DNA of 64,000 nt from an uncultured Rhizobium sp. (GTDB lineage: Bacteria; Pseudomonadota; Alphaproteobacteria; Rhizobiales; Rhizobiaceae). The notes under the pieces were generated by a model, which saw only the letters and a list, made by a program, of their open reading frames with translations, was not told the DNA's origin and did no database searches. The first letter of the stretch is position 1. Every line of letters begins with the position of its first letter. The stretch is from NCBI GenBank assembly GCA_945952315.1, contig CAMFIE010000013.1, positions 34,134 through 98,133 on the forward strand, in the 5' to 3' direction. Below are positions 10,561-19,927 of this stretch, piece by piece. Position numbers and translations under genes: made by a program.

Positions 10561-10895
10561 TATTCACCACCGTCGTTCAACATTACATGCGGACATCCTG
10601 CCGTATCACTTCCATGGTTAACAAATGGAAACCGCAGCAGGTCTGATCGGAGCCTGAAGCCCCGCGCCTGGGCGCGCTTTTGCCCCAAGCAAAGCCTCGC
10701 ATCAACGTGCGAGAGTACCTGTCTGATCCACTCACAGAGTAATATGGCCAATTCGTGTCATGAAAGACACAACCGCACGGCCCTCACCGTTTCGTGAAAG
10801 GCTTTGTCTGGCACCGGGCACCGGAAAACGGGGTATGACCGGACGTGCAGGGAACACGTCCGGCCTGGAGGTCAAGTCTTTGAAGGATGACCGCC
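10561..10895. other. 335-bp intergenic region upstream of ldtP
   Basis: No credible gene. It holds the 3' flank of ldtR and the presumed promoter of ldtP. The only clear structure is a perfect 9-bp inverted repeat, CCGGACGTG (10839-10847) and CACGTCCGG (10855-10863), without a T tract on either strand. A length this large between two same-strand genes suggests a separate, regulated ldtP promoter. I could not pick a convincing -35/-10 pair. Confidence 0.5.
10839..10863. repeat. Perfect inverted repeat downstream of ldtR
   Basis: Arms CCGGACGTG and CACGTCCGG, 9 bp each, with a 7-nt spacer CAGGGAA. It starts 33 bp past the ldtR stop. It could fold as an RNA hairpin ending the ldtR transcript (no U tract) or be a protein-binding dyad. 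Confidence 0.55.
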
Positions 10896-11411
10896 TCAGA
10901 GGCGATACATGATGCTGTCGTTCCAGAAGCGGTCCAGACGCTGCAGCAGCTTGTTCATCTGGGTGAATTCGTCGGTGCCGATGCCGCCGACCTTCTGGAT
11001 GGAGCCGATGTGGCGCTCATAGAGCTTGGCAACGGTTTCCGCGATTTCCTGGCCATCTTCCGTCAGGCTGATGCGGACCGAGCGGCGGTCAACGCGGGAG
11101 CGCTGGTGGTTGATGAAGCCGAGGTCTACGAGCTTCTTGACATTGTAGGAAACGTTGGAGCCCAGATAGTAACCGCGGGAGCGAAGTTCGCCGGCGGTGA
11201 GTTCCGAGTTGCCAATGTTGAAGAGGAGCAGCGCCTGGATGGCGTTGACATCGCTGCGGCCCTGACGGTCGAACTCGTCCTTGATCACGTCCAGCAGACG
11301 GCGATGCAGGCGCTCGACGAGATGCAGGGATTCCATGTAGAGAGAACGGATGGCTTCGTCCGCGGCGGGCGAAAGGGTGGAAGCGCCTTGCGGCTTCATC
11401 TTGGTGTTCAT
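10896..11411 (-). CDS. ldtR: MarR-family winged-helix regulator LdtR
   Basis: 171-residue MarR-type DNA-binding protein. The winged helix is visible from about residue 55 to 125 (QALLLFNIG, ELTAGELRSRGYYLGSNVSY recognition helix, then VDRRSVRISLTEDG wing). The sequence and the neighbouring L,D-transpeptidase match LdtR, described in Candidatus Liberibacter asiaticus and Sinorhizobium as an activator of ldtP in osmotic stress. The gene lies upstream of ldtP on the same strand. The region 11412-11559 before it is AT-rich with repeated TTTGTTT tracts and should hold its promoter. Confidence 0.9.
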   Translation of the reverse strand: MNTKMKPQGASTLSPAADEAIRSLYMESLHLVERLHRRLLDVIKDEFDRQGRSDVNAIQALLLFNIGNSELTAGELRSRGYYLGSNVSYNVKKLVDLGFINHQRSRVDRRSVRISLTEDGQEIAETVAKLYERHIGSIQKVGGIGTDEFTQMNKLLQRLDRFWNDSIMYRL

Positions 11412-11559
11412 TTGACTGCCTCACTGTTTTGTTTGGCGGTTGTTTTGTTTGTTTCCCGCCTTGTGACGCAACCTATCGAACACCTATAAAATTCTACTTA
11501 AACGCCAAGCTTAACAGGCCCTTACCTTTATCGACCTTCTGATCAGGGTGAATGAAAAC

Positions 11560-11979
11560 TTACGCCAGCTGCAAACGTCGGCGCTTCAGCACTGTCACGA
11601 TCCGGAACGCGGCATAGACGATGGCGGTGAGCGCATGCAGAAGCACGACCAGCAGATTGTGCCCGAAAATATCTGGCCATACCGTATACATGGCCACCTG
11701 CGCGCCTGCGGCAAACAGCCAGATGACCGGCCCCCAGGAGACCGTCAGCCAGAGGCCAAGGGCGGCAACCGGAAACATTACCGAAAGCGCGGTGGCGGCC
11801 ACGCGCCAGGGAAGCGCCAGAAGATCGAAGCGCGCCCGCCCGCCCAGCGAAAAGCCGGTGAGCATCGCCCAGTATTCCACGCCGAACATCAGGCAGATCA
11901 CTGCCGCGAGCCGCAGAAACAGCACGAACAGCAGGTCAGCCAGAGACGGCTTGGTCGGAGACAGTGAATCAGGTTCCAT
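11560..11979 (-). CDS. Small integral membrane protein (DUF6163-like)
   Basis: 139-residue protein with about four hydrophobic segments (LLFVLFLRLAAVICLMFG, VAATALSVMFPVAALGLWL, VIWLFAAGAQVAMYTVW, LLVVLLHALTAIVYAAF) and a basic C-terminal tail. Function unknown. Homologues are common next to hemB and ldtR in rhizobia. I chose ATG at 11979 (MEPDSLS); the extension to 12045 is Arg-rich and not convincing. It is divergent from hemB. Confidence 0.8.
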   Translation of the reverse strand: MEPDSLSPTKPSLADLLFVLFLRLAAVICLMFGVEYWAMLTGFSLGGRARFDLLALPWRVAATALSVMFPVAALGLWLTVSWGPVIWLFAAGAQVAMYTVWPDIFGHNLLVVLLHALTAIVYAAFRIVTVLKRRRLQLA

Positions 11980-12094
11980 AGGCTCGAGACTATGACAGAG
12001 CGCCGCAGCCCGCCAGCGGCAATTGCCCCTGCCCGGCCTTGCCACAGCTTTGGACCGGGTTTAGAGCAGAGCTCGACGACGAAAGGACCGCGCC

Positions 12095-13111
12095 ATGCAG
12101 GACAAGACCCATCTGGTTGACGAAATCACCGGCCACCGCCGCATGCGCCGCAACCGCAAGGCCGACTGGACCCGTCGGCTCGTGCAGGAAAACCGGCTGA
12201 CCGTGGATGATCTGATCTGGCCGATCTTCCTGATCCCCGGCTCGGGCATAGCCGATCCGATCCCGGCCATGCCCGGTGTGAACCGGATGACGGTGGACAA
12301 GGCCGTGGAAGCGGCGAAGGAAGCGGCCGATCTCGGCATTCCCGCGCTTGCCACATTCCCGAATATCGAGATGCATCTGCGCGACGAGACCGGATCCAAC
12401 AGTCTTGAGGCCAACAATCTGATCAATCAGGCAACGGCGGCCATCAAGAAAGCGGTGTCGAATCTCGGCATCATCACCGATGTGGCACTCGACCCGTTCA
12501 CCAGCCACGGCCATGACGGCATCCTGCGCGGCAACGAGATCGTCAACGACGAGACGGTTGACCAGATCTGCCGCGCGGCGATCCTGCAGGCGGATGCAGG
12601 CGCTGACATCATTGCGCCGTCGGAAATGATGGATGGCCGCATCGGCGCGATCCGCCGGGCGCTCGACAGGGCCGGCCACCAGTCGGTCGGCATCATGTCC
12701 TATGCGACCAAATTCGCCTCCGGCTTCTATGGCCCCTATCGTGAGGCGATTTCCACCGGCGGACTGCTGAAGGGCGACAAGAAGAGCTATTACATTGACC
12801 CCGCCAATGGCACGGAAGCGATCCGTGATGCGGCACTGGATGTGGAAGAAGGCGCGGACATGCTGATGGTCAAACCCGGCCTGCCCTATCTGGATATCTG
12901 CTGGCGCATCAAGGAAGCCTTCGGCATTCCGACCTATGCCTATCAGGTCTCCGGCGAATATACCCAGATCAAGGCGGCCGCGATGAACGGCTGGATCGAT
13001 GGCGAGCGGGTGATGATGGAGACGCTGCTCTGCTTCAAGCGCGCGGGCTGCGACGGTATTCTCACCTATTTCGCGCCGGAAGTGGCCCGCATTCTGGCAA
13101 AGCGCGGCTGA
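12095..13111 (+). CDS. hemB: Delta-aminolevulinic acid dehydratase (porphobilinogen synthase)
   Basis: Condenses two 5-aminolevulinate molecules to porphobilinogen in haem biosynthesis. The 338 residues include the Schiff-base lysine motif MLMVKPGLPYLD and the second active-site lysine in YATKFASGFYGPYREA. The metal-site region DVALDPFTSHGHDG lacks the three cysteines of zinc enzymes, so this is the Mg-type class found in rhizobia and Pseudomonas. The start ATG 12095 follows GAAAGGA. It is followed by an RDD protein and bpt, the usual order. Confidence 0.98.
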   Translation: MQDKTHLVDEITGHRRMRRNRKADWTRRLVQENRLTVDDLIWPIFLIPGSGIADPIPAMPGVNRMTVDKAVEAAKEAADLGIPALATFPNIEMHLRDETGSNSLEANNLINQATAAIKKAVSNLGIITDVALDPFTSHGHDGILRGNEIVNDETVDQICRAAILQADAGADIIAPSEMMDGRIGAIRRALDRAGHQSVGIMSYATKFASGFYGPYREAISTGGLLKGDKKSYYIDPANGTEAIRDAALDVEEGADMLMVKPGLPYLDICWRIKEAFGIPTYAYQVSGEYTQIKAAAMNGWIDGERVMMETLLCFKRAGCDGILTYFAPEVARILAKRG

Positions 13112-13197
13112 GCCCGGATTTTCAGACGGAACGGCAGCCGGGCGTTGAATTCCCGAAACGGCACACCATATTCTTTCGGGAACCAATGGAGTGTGCC

Positions 13198-13674
13198 ATG
13201 ACCAACGCCAACAGCAACGAAATGCTCGGCCTTCAGAACGAGAATGCCTTCCGGGGCACGCTGTCGCGACGTGCCTTCGCCTTTCTGATAGACTGGCTGA
13301 TCGTCGGCCTGCTGATCGGCATTGCCGGGATCGGCGTGTTCTTTCTCGGTGTGATCACGATCGGGCTCGGCTGGTATCTCTACCCCGTTCTTGGTGTTCT
13401 GGTCGCTCTCTTTTATTTCGGCGCAACGGTCGGGGGCGATGCGCAAGCCTCCTATGGCATGCGGGCCATGGGTCTGACACTCGTGCGGCTTGATGGCATG
13501 CGGATCGATTTCATGACGGCTGTTGTGCATCAGGTGTTGTTCTGGATTCTCAACTCGGTTCTTACCCCTTTCGTGCTGCTCGTCGGGCTCTTTACCGACC
13601 GCAACCGGTTGCTGCACGATATCCTGCTTGGAACGGCGATGGCGGATCGGCAGCTCATCCAGCTGAATCCATAG
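13198..13674 (+). CDS. RDD family membrane protein
   Basis: 158-residue inner-membrane protein. The RDD domain is visible: an Arg in SRRAFAFLIDWLIV, then hydrophobic hairpins (LLIGIAGIGVFFLG, LYPVLGVLVALFYFG), and a final segment (HQVLFWILNSVLTPFVLLVGL) followed by RNRLLHDILLGT. Function unknown; some RDD proteins are proposed ion exchangers. ATG 13198 has a GGAG site; the in-frame ATG at 13186 is less well placed. It sits between hemB and bpt. Confidence 0.9.
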   Translation: MTNANSNEMLGLQNENAFRGTLSRRAFAFLIDWLIVGLLIGIAGIGVFFLGVITIGLGWYLYPVLGVLVALFYFGATVGGDAQASYGMRAMGLTLVRLDGMRIDFMTAVVHQVLFWILNSVLTPFVLLVGLFTDRNRLLHDILLGTAMADRQLIQLNP

Positions 13675-13791
13675 GCAAAAGGCGGACGGGGTCTTTTCAA
13701 CCACAATAAATTTGGCATCATGTGGTTGACGCCTGCCCGCACAGTCGCAAATCTGTCTATCTCGCCGTCCGCTTGAGGAGATGCCCGGCAA

Positions 13792-14565
13792 ATGAATACG
13801 CAGAGCGCGCCATCGCCCCAGTTCTACCTGACGGCCCCCGCCGCCTGCCCCTATCTTTCCGGCGAAACCGAACGCAAGGTCTTCACGCATCTGGTCGGTC
13901 CGCGTGCGGCGGATATGAATGATCTCCTGACCCAGGGCGGTTTCCGCCGGTCGCAAAACATTGCCTACCGCCCCGCATGCGAGGCCTGCCGCGCCTGCAT
14001 TTCCGTGCGCATTCTCGCACAGGAATTCGAGCCCGCCCGCTCGATGCGGCGCATCATGGCCAACAATGCCGATCTTGTGGGCACCGAAACGCCCGCCCAG
14101 CCTTCGGCGGAGCAATATACGCTGTTTCGCTCCTATCTTGATGACCGGCATCAGAAGGGCGGCATGTCGGATATGTCGAGCCTCGACTATGCGGTGATGG
14201 TCGAGGATACGCATGTCAACACCCGCGTCATCGAATACCGTATCCGGCAGGAAGGCGCTGGGCTTCATGGGGGCAACAAGGGCGAGCTGGTCGCCTGTGC
14301 GCTTTCGGATTTCATGGGTGACGGGTTGTCGATGGTCTATTCCTTCTTCAACCCCCGTTACGAGCGCCGCTCGCTCGGCACCTTCATGATCCTCGATCAT
14401 ATCCGCCGCGCAAAAGTGCTGGGATTGCCACATATTTATCTCGGCTACTGGGTTAAAGGCTCGCGCAAGATGGATTACAAGACGCGCTTCCAGCCGCAGG
14501 AACATCTGATGGCGAGCGGCTGGGAACGCTTCGACCCTTCCCGCCCCAACCCGCTGGATCACTGA
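13792..14565 (+). CDS. bpt: Aspartate/glutamate leucyl-tRNA-protein transferase (Bpt)
   Basis: N-end-rule transferase of the bacterial ATE1-like family that adds an aminoacyl group, typically Leu, to N-terminal Asp or Glu of proteins. The 257-residue product has the family hallmarks: [38 protein letters not shown] with clustered Cys, [21 protein letters not shown], and [15 protein letters not shown]. Acts in the cytosol and targets proteins to ClpS/ClpAP. Its stop overlaps closely with the TTG start of the next gene. Confidence 0.95.
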   Translation: MNTQSAPSPQFYLTAPAACPYLSGETERKVFTHLVGPRAADMNDLLTQGGFRRSQNIAYRPACEACRACISVRILAQEFEPARSMRRIMANNADLVGTETPAQPSAEQYTLFRSYLDDRHQKGGMSDMSSLDYAVMVEDTHVNTRVIEYRIRQEGAGLHGGNKGELVACALSDFMGDGLSMVYSFFNPRYERRSLGTFMILDHIRRAKVLGLPHIYLGYWVKGSRKMDYKTRFQPQEHLMASGWERFDPSRPNPLDH

Positions 14566-14566
14566 T

Positions 14567-15439
14567 TTGTCATTTCTCACCCCGCATCAACGCGGCCTGC
14601 TGATTACCTTTATCGGCGGCCTCGCCCTTTCCTTTGACGTGCCGCTGGTGCGGCTTTCCGGTGGCACCGCCTGGCAGGTGATCGCGCTTCGCAGCATCAT
14701 GACCGTTTCGGCGGCCTTGCTGATCTGGTTTCTGATCGGTCTTGTCAAAGGCAAGCGCCCGGTGCTGATCCCGGGGCGGTTCGCCCTGCTTGCGGGTGTC
14801 TTTTACGGTATTTCCTCGATCTTCTTCCTCGGCGCGGTGTTTCACACCTCGACGGCAAATGTCGTGTTCATCATCGCCTTCAACCCGATGTTTGCGGCGC
14901 TCGCATCGTGGATTTTCCTGAAGGAACGCCCCTCGCCCGCAACCCTCGTCACCCTCGTAGTGATGATCATCGGCGTCGGCATCATCGTTCAGGGCGGGCT
15001 GGAAGGCGGACATCTGTTTGGCGACATGCTGGCCGTCATGGCGGCGCTTCTGCTTGCAGGCGCCATTACCATCGGTCGCGCCACGCGTCAGGAAATGGGC
15101 TTTGTTCCGCTGATCGGCGCGATCCTGCCAGCAGCCATTGCAGGCATTTTCGCCTGGCCGCAGGGCTTTTCCCTGCCCGATCCGACTTGGCTGGCGCTGG
15201 ACGGTTTCATCATGATCCCGCTCGCCTTCTTCTGTCTCGCAACCGGCCCGCGCTATCTGAAGGCGGCGGAAGTGGGCATGTTCTACCTGCTCGAAACCAT
15301 CCTCGCGCCGGTCTGGGTCTGGTTCATCTTCCATGAAGTTCCAAGCCCCCAAAGCTTCACGGGAGGCATCATCCTCGTTGCTGCCCTGTTCGGCTATTCG
15401 CTGTGGCAATTGCAGCAACAAGAGACCGGCAAGAATTGA
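14567..15439 (+). CDS. EamA/DMT-family transporter
   Basis: 290-residue inner-membrane protein of the drug/metabolite transporter superfamily, with about ten hydrophobic segments in two EamA repeats; the first includes FDVPLVRLSGGTAWQ and the second FVPLIGAILPAAIAGIF. Substrate unknown. The start appears to be TTG at 14567, one base after the bpt stop, so translational coupling is likely. Confidence 0.9.
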   Translation: MSFLTPHQRGLLITFIGGLALSFDVPLVRLSGGTAWQVIALRSIMTVSAALLIWFLIGLVKGKRPVLIPGRFALLAGVFYGISSIFFLGAVFHTSTANVVFIIAFNPMFAALASWIFLKERPSPATLVTLVVMIIGVGIIVQGGLEGGHLFGDMLAVMAALLLAGAITIGRATRQEMGFVPLIGAILPAAIAGIFAWPQGFSLPDPTWLALDGFIMIPLAFFCLATGPRYLKAAEVGMFYLLETILAPVWVWFIFHEVPSPQSFTGGIILVAALFGYSLWQLQQQETGKN

Positions 15440-15460
15440 TATTCCGCTCCTCCGCATGAT

Positions 15461-15483
15461 CTGTTATAACAGCGTTAGAACAG
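15461..15483 (+). promoter_or_regulatory. Candidate operator of the AbrB/Doc module
   Basis: Perfect 12-bp palindrome CTGTTATAACAG (15461-15472). The repeat GTTATAACAG (15463-15472) recurs as GTTAGAACAG at 15474-15483, 11 bp on, about one helical turn. It ends 12 bp before the antitoxin start, a position fitting autorepression by the antitoxin or complex. Confidence 0.6.
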
Positions 15484-15495
15484 ATGGAGTTGGCC

Positions 15496-15738
15496 ATGAA
15501 CGTGAATGTGAAAACCACCCAGGTGACGATCCGCAAGATTGGCAATTCCGAAGGCGTGATCATTCCGAAGGAGGTCTTGCTGGGTCTTGGCCTGAAGGCC
15601 GGTGACGAACTTACACTGGAAGTGCCCGCAGGTGGCATTTTCCTGAAAAAGCGGGAAGAAGAATTCGCTCAACAGCTTGCCTTGGCTGAAAAATTCATGA
15701 GCCGCTACGAAACAGCCTTGAAAAAGCTGGCCGAATGA
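15496..15738 (+). CDS. AbrB/MazE-type antitoxin
   Basis: 80-residue protein with an AbrB/SpoVT swapped-hairpin DNA-binding domain at its N-terminus (TQVTIRKIGNSEGVIIPKEVLLGLGLKAGD...LTLE). The C-terminal helix (EEEFAQQLALAEKFMSRYETALKKL) would bind the toxin. ATG 15496 follows GGAG; an in-frame ATG at 15484 is possible. Its stop overlaps the start of the Doc-like gene (ATGA), the classic antitoxin-first arrangement. Confidence 0.88.
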   Translation: MNVNVKTTQVTIRKIGNSEGVIIPKEVLLGLGLKAGDELTLEVPAGGIFLKKREEEFAQQLALAEKFMSRYETALKKLAE

Positions 15739-16130
15739 CCGGAGAAATCAGTTACCTTTCGCGAGAACTCGTCGAGGTCTTGCACCAGAAACAGATAGAA
15801 CGGTTTGGCGGCTCTTTCGGGTTGCGGGATGAAGGCCTGCTGGAAAGCGCGTTGGCGCGGCCGATTAACCGCGCCAATTTCACTGAGAGCTCCCTGCCCG
15901 AGCTTGCGGCAGCCTATTTCTATGGATTGATCAAGAATCACGCTTTCATAGATGGAAACAAGCGTATCGCAATCACCGCCGCTGGCGTGTTCCTGATGAT
16001 GAACCAGCTTGAATTGATTGTAGACGAAGCAATTCTCTATACATTCGTGATGAAGGCCGCCGAAGGAACGATCAGCGAAGAAAACGCTGCCCGTTTCTTC
16101 GCTGATCACTGCCAGCCGCTCAGCCCGTAA
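15735..16130 (+). CDS. doc: Doc-type (Fic-fold) toxin
   Basis: 131-residue toxin of the death-on-curing family. The Fic motif reads HAFIDGNKR at residues 69-77, with the catalytic His and phosphate-binding residues intact. Doc phosphorylates EF-Tu in the characterised P1 system; the same activity is inferred here. The usual partner is Phd, but here it is an AbrB-type antitoxin. The 3' end overlaps the convergent parC stop region by 11 bp (16120-16130), so the pair is wedged tightly against an essential gene. Confidence 0.9.
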   Translation: MTGEISYLSRELVEVLHQKQIERFGGSFGLRDEGLLESALARPINRANFTESSLPELAAAYFYGLIKNHAFIDGNKRIAITAAGVFLMMNQLELIVDEAILYTFVMKAAEGTISEENAARFFADHCQPLSP

Positions 16131-18375
16131 ACCGCCCGCTTTTCGGGAAGCCCTTCGGGACCGTGCGGCCAGCGGTTGCGCGATCACCGAGCCATTCGAT
16201 CAGCTCGTCCTTGTTTTTCGAGAAGCTGCGACCGGCGCTGTCTTCCCAGGTCAGGCCTTCGGCGATGGAGAAGCAGCGGATATCGGAAATGCCGCCATCC
16301 TTGTATCGCTGCAGGCGCACGCCCTTGCCACGGCTCATTTCCGGCAGCTGATCAAGCGGGAAAACCAGCATCTTGCGATTTTCGCCAACGACGGCGACGT
16401 GGTCGCCCTTTACCGGCACGGCAAGCTTGGCCTCGTCGGGCATGGAAACATTCATGATCTGCTTGCCCTTGCGGGTATTGGCGACCATTTCCGCTTCCTG
16501 CACGATGAAACCGTTGCCCGCGGCAGACGAGAGAATGAGCTTGCGCTGCGGATCATGCACGAAGGCGGTCAGCACGTCCTGATCGTTTTCCATGTCCACC
16601 ATCAGGCGCAGCGGCTCGCCATGGCCGCGACCGCCGGGAAGCTTGTCGGCCCCCACCGTATAGGCCTTGCCGCCGGTGGTCAGGATCACGATCTTGTCGG
16701 TCGTCTGGGCCGGGAAAGCCACCTTCAGCGCATCGCCTTCCTTGAAGGCAAGCGTCGACGTATCGGAAATATGGCCCTTCAGCGCACGGATCCAGGCCTT
16801 TTCCGAAATGACGATGGTAACCGGCTCCTTCTCGATCATCGCCTGGTTGATGGCGTCGTCGTCGGCCTCCGGGGCTTCGGCAAACACGGTTCGACGTTTG
16901 CCGAGCTCGGTTGCCTTGGCATATTTCTTCTTCACCTCGCCGATTTCCCAGCCCACCGCCTGCCAGAGCTTTTCCTCCGAGGCGAGCAGTGCTTCGATAT
17001 CGGCCTTTTCCTTCGACAATTCGTCGAATTCGGTGCGGATCTCGAACTCTTCCAGCTTGCGCAGGGAGCGCAGGCGCATGTTGAGAATGGCTTCCACCTG
17101 ATTGTCGGTGAGGTTGAAGCGGGCAATCATCACCGGCTTCGGCTCATCCTCCTCGCGGATGATGCGGATCACCTCATCGATGTTGAGATAGGCGACCAAC
17201 AGGCCGCCGAGGATTTCCAGCCGCTTGTCGATCGCCGCAAGGCGGAATTTCGAGCGGCGGATCAGCACGTCCTTGCGATGCGCCAGCCATTCGAGGATCA
17301 CCTCGTTGAGCGCCATAACCCGCGGAATGCGGCCCATGGAGAGCACATTCATGTTCAGCGGGATGCGGCTTTCCAGCTCCGTCAGACGGAAGAGCGATTC
17401 CATCAGCAGCGTGGCGTCCACCGTCCGGCTTTTGGGCACCAGAACGACGCGGATGTCTTCGGCTGACTCATCGCGAATGTCTTCCAGCAACGGAAGCTTG
17501 CGCGCGATCAGGAGCTCGGCGATCTTCTCGATCAGCCGCGATTTCTGTACCTGGAAGGGAATTTCGGTCACGACGATCTGATAACCGCCGCGGCCGAGAT
17601 CTTCCGTCTCCCACTTGGCACGGACACGGAAACCACCGCGTCCGGTCTTGTAGGCCTCGATGATCGAGGCGCGGTCATCGATGATCACGCCACCGGTCGG
17701 CAGGTCGGGGCCGGGAATGAACTCGACGAGTTTTTCCACCGTCGCATCGGGATGCTTGATCAGATGCAGCGCGGCATCGCAGATTTCATGCACGTTATGC
17801 GGCGGGATGGAGGTCGCCATGCCGACCGCAATGCCGGATGCGCCATTGGCGAGCAGGTTCGGGAACGAGCCCGGCAGAACCACCGGCTCCTCGTCTTCCT
17901 CGTTATAGGTCGGGCGGAAATCCACCGCATCCTGATCGATGCCCTCGAGCAGGAGGGCCGCGACCTCGGTCATCCGCGCTTCGGTGTAACGATAGGCGGC
18001 CGCGCTGTCGCCGTCGATATTGCCGAAATTGCCCTGCCCGTCGACCACCGGATAACGCTGCGAAAAATCCTGCGCCAAGCGTACCAGCGCATCATAGACC
18101 GACTGGTCGCCATGCGGGTGGAACTTACCGATCACGTCGCCGACGATACGGGCACATTTCTTGTGCGCGGAATTGGGCCGGACGCCCATTTCGCTCATGG
18201 CGTGGATGATGCGGCGGTGGACGGGTTTCAGCCCGTCGCGCACATCCGGCAGCGCGCGGTGCATGATCGTTGACAGCGCATAGGCCAGATAGCGCTCTTC
18301 CAGCGCTGCCTTCAGATCAACCGGCTGAATATTGTCGTCGTCTCCGCCACCGGGCGGCAAAAGATTTTTTCCCAT
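16120..18375 (-). CDS. parC: DNA topoisomerase IV subunit A
   Basis: Breakage-reunion subunit of topoisomerase IV, which decatenates daughter chromosomes. The 751-residue product has the GyrA/ParC winged-helix and tower (catalytic Tyr in [11 protein letters not shown]) and a C-terminal beta-pinwheel. The quinolone region reads [13 protein letters not shown], with Gln at the position of E. coli Ser80 and Asp at Glu84. The start is ATG 18375 ([11 protein letters not shown]). Its terminator is not evident because the convergent doc gene abuts its stop. Confidence 0.97.
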   Translation of the reverse strand: MGKNLLPPGGGDDDNIQPVDLKAALEERYLAYALSTIMHRALPDVRDGLKPVHRRIIHAMSEMGVRPNSAHKKCARIVGDVIGKFHPHGDQSVYDALVRLAQDFSQRYPVVDGQGNFGNIDGDSAAAYRYTEARMTEVAALLLEGIDQDAVDFRPTYNEEDEEPVVLPGSFPNLLANGASGIAVGMATSIPPHNVHEICDAALHLIKHPDATVEKLVEFIPGPDLPTGGVIIDDRASIIEAYKTGRGGFRVRAKWETEDLGRGGYQIVVTEIPFQVQKSRLIEKIAELLIARKLPLLEDIRDESAEDIRVVLVPKSRTVDATLLMESLFRLTELESRIPLNMNVLSMGRIPRVMALNEVILEWLAHRKDVLIRRSKFRLAAIDKRLEILGGLLVAYLNIDEVIRIIREEDEPKPVMIARFNLTDNQVEAILNMRLRSLRKLEEFEIRTEFDELSKEKADIEALLASEEKLWQAVGWEIGEVKKKYAKATELGKRRTVFAEAPEADDDAINQAMIEKEPVTIVISEKAWIRALKGHISDTSTLAFKEGDALKVAFPAQTTDKIVILTTGGKAYTVGADKLPGGRGHGEPLRLMVDMENDQDVLTAFVHDPQRKLILSSAAGNGFIVQEAEMVANTRKGKQIMNVSMPDEAKLAVPVKGDHVAVVGENRKMLVFPLDQLPEMSRGKGVRLQRYKDGGISDIRCFSIAEGLTWEDSAGRSFSKNKDELIEWLGDRATAGRTVPKGFPKSGRFTG

Positions 18376-18682
18376 AGGTGCTGACTAGCGGACAAAGCGG
18401 ATTCGGGCAAGAATCCCGCCGGTTCCCTTGGCATTTACCCCCTGAATTTAAGCCATTTGCAACCGGGTGATGAGGAAATTGCACTTATCCCGAAACTGTC
18501 ATCTCCATGCCATGATTACTGGACAGAACCGCTGCGAACCGGAACGGCCAGTAAACGGGAAATTAACCCGAAAAAGGTTTGTTCCGCTCCGGCTCCGCCT
18601 GCTGCAAAACGGGGCGGAAATTGAGTATATAACATTCGAAAAGCAGGCATGGCGCCTGCCAACACCCAGAGGATATCGCCCG
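18376..18682. other. 307-bp divergent intergenic region (parC / exported protein)
   Basis: No credible gene; in-frame extension of the downstream gene into this region is not protein-like. It should hold divergent promoters. A plausible -10 (GTATAT/TATAAC around 18626-18634) lies about 50 bp before the exported-protein start. A small hairpin, GCAGGC (18643-18648) and GCCTGC (18654-18659), lies in the presumed 5' leader. Confidence 0.4.
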
Positions 18683-19861
18683 ATGAAATCTGTCTCCCTC
18701 CGGCTTGCGCTGGCAAGCACCAGCTTCCTTGCGCTCGCGAGCTCCGCTTTCGCTGTTGATGGCCAGGACCTGCTCGGCAAGATCAACAAGTATTATGAAA
18801 AGAGCGGCGCGACGGTGACGGCAGCCGAAGTCACTGTCGAGGACACGACCGTGACCATGAAGGGCGTTACCTTCAAGGCCTCCGGCGCCGAAGCCAAGCC
18901 GCAGACCATCGGCGATGTTACCTTCGAAGGCGTCGAAGAAGATGACAGCGGCAACTATACGGTAGAAACAATCACCTTCCCGGACGTGAACACGGTCGAC
19001 GGCAAGTCCACGTTCGTGGCCAGCGGCCTTACCCTTTCGGGCGTCTACATTTCCGGCACGCCGGACGATACGAGCCTTGATACGCTGGCGCCGTTCCAGT
19101 CGGCCACCGCATCGGCGATCTCCGTTTCGGAAGATGGCAAGGAAGTCTTCTCGCTCGCCAGCATGGAAGCCACCAGCGCCGTGCGTGAAGATGAATCCGG
19201 CGTGGATTACGAATGGAAGGCCACCGGCCTGAAGGTCGATCTTTCCAACAATCCGGACCCGAAGCAGAAGGAAACCATCGAGAAGCTCGGCCTGCAGACA
19301 CTCGAAGGCGATCTGGACATCAAGGGCTCCTGGCAGGCGGAAAAGGGCACCAGCGCCGTCGAGGCACTGACGGTTGACTTCAAGAATGTCGGCAAGCTGA
19401 ATGTCTCCTTCTCGATCTCCGGCCTGACACTGGACCTGATCAAGAAGATGGAAGAAATGTCGAAGGACATGAACGATCCGGCCAAGAAGGATGCCGCAGG
19501 CATGCAGATGATGGGCCTTGCCCAGCAGCTGACCTTCGACAATGCCGAAATCCGCTTTGACGACGCCTCGATCACCCAGCGCGCGCTGGACTATGCCGGC
19601 TCGCAGCAGGGCGTGAGCGGCAAGGATTTCGCCCAGTCGCTGAAGGCCATGGCGCCGATGATGGTCGCCCAGCTCAACATGCCTGACCTGCAGAACGCCA
19701 TTTCCGCAGCCGTCACCGCCTATCTCGACGATCCGAAGAGCTTCACGATCTCGGCCAAGCCTTCCGCTCCGGTTGCCTTCCCGATGATCATGGGCGCTGC
19801 CATGGGTGCCCCGAACACGCTGCCGCAGGTTCTCGGCGTCACCGTTTCGGCAAACCAGTAA
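18683..19861 (+). CDS. Exported protein of unknown function
   Basis: 392-residue protein with a clear Sec signal peptide (MKSVSLRLALASTSFLALASSAFA, cleavage after AFA). The rest is soluble, rich in beta-strand-like alternating segments and acidic residues, with a Met-rich helix (KKMEEMSKDMNDPAKK) in the middle. I do not recognise a domain. It is probably periplasmic. ATG 18683 is preceded by GAGGA. A strong terminator follows 18 bp after the stop, so it is a single-gene unit. Confidence 0.8.
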   Translation: MKSVSLRLALASTSFLALASSAFAVDGQDLLGKINKYYEKSGATVTAAEVTVEDTTVTMKGVTFKASGAEAKPQTIGDVTFEGVEEDDSGNYTVETITFPDVNTVDGKSTFVASGLTLSGVYISGTPDDTSLDTLAPFQSATASAISVSEDGKEVFSLASMEATSAVREDESGVDYEWKATGLKVDLSNNPDPKQKETIEKLGLQTLEGDLDIKGSWQAEKGTSAVEALTVDFKNVGKLNVSFSISGLTLDLIKKMEEMSKDMNDPAKKDAAGMQMMGLAQQLTFDNAEIRFDDASITQRALDYAGSQQGVSGKDFAQSLKAMAPMMVAQLNMPDLQNAISAAVTAYLDDPKSFTISAKPSAPVAFPMIMGAAMGAPNTLPQVLGVTVSANQ

Positions 19862-19879
19862 GCTTTTCAAGCGAAACGC

Positions 19880-19914
19880 AAAAACCCCGGCACGAGAAAC
19901 GTGCCGGGGTTTTT
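19880..19914. terminator. Bidirectional terminator
   Basis: AAAAACCCCGGCACG (19880-19894) pairs perfectly with CGTGCCGGGGTTTTT (19900-19914) around AGAAA. It has T tracts on both strands and serves the exported-protein gene (plus) and creD (minus). Confidence 0.93.
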
Positions 19915-19927
19915 CTTTGCCGTTTTT

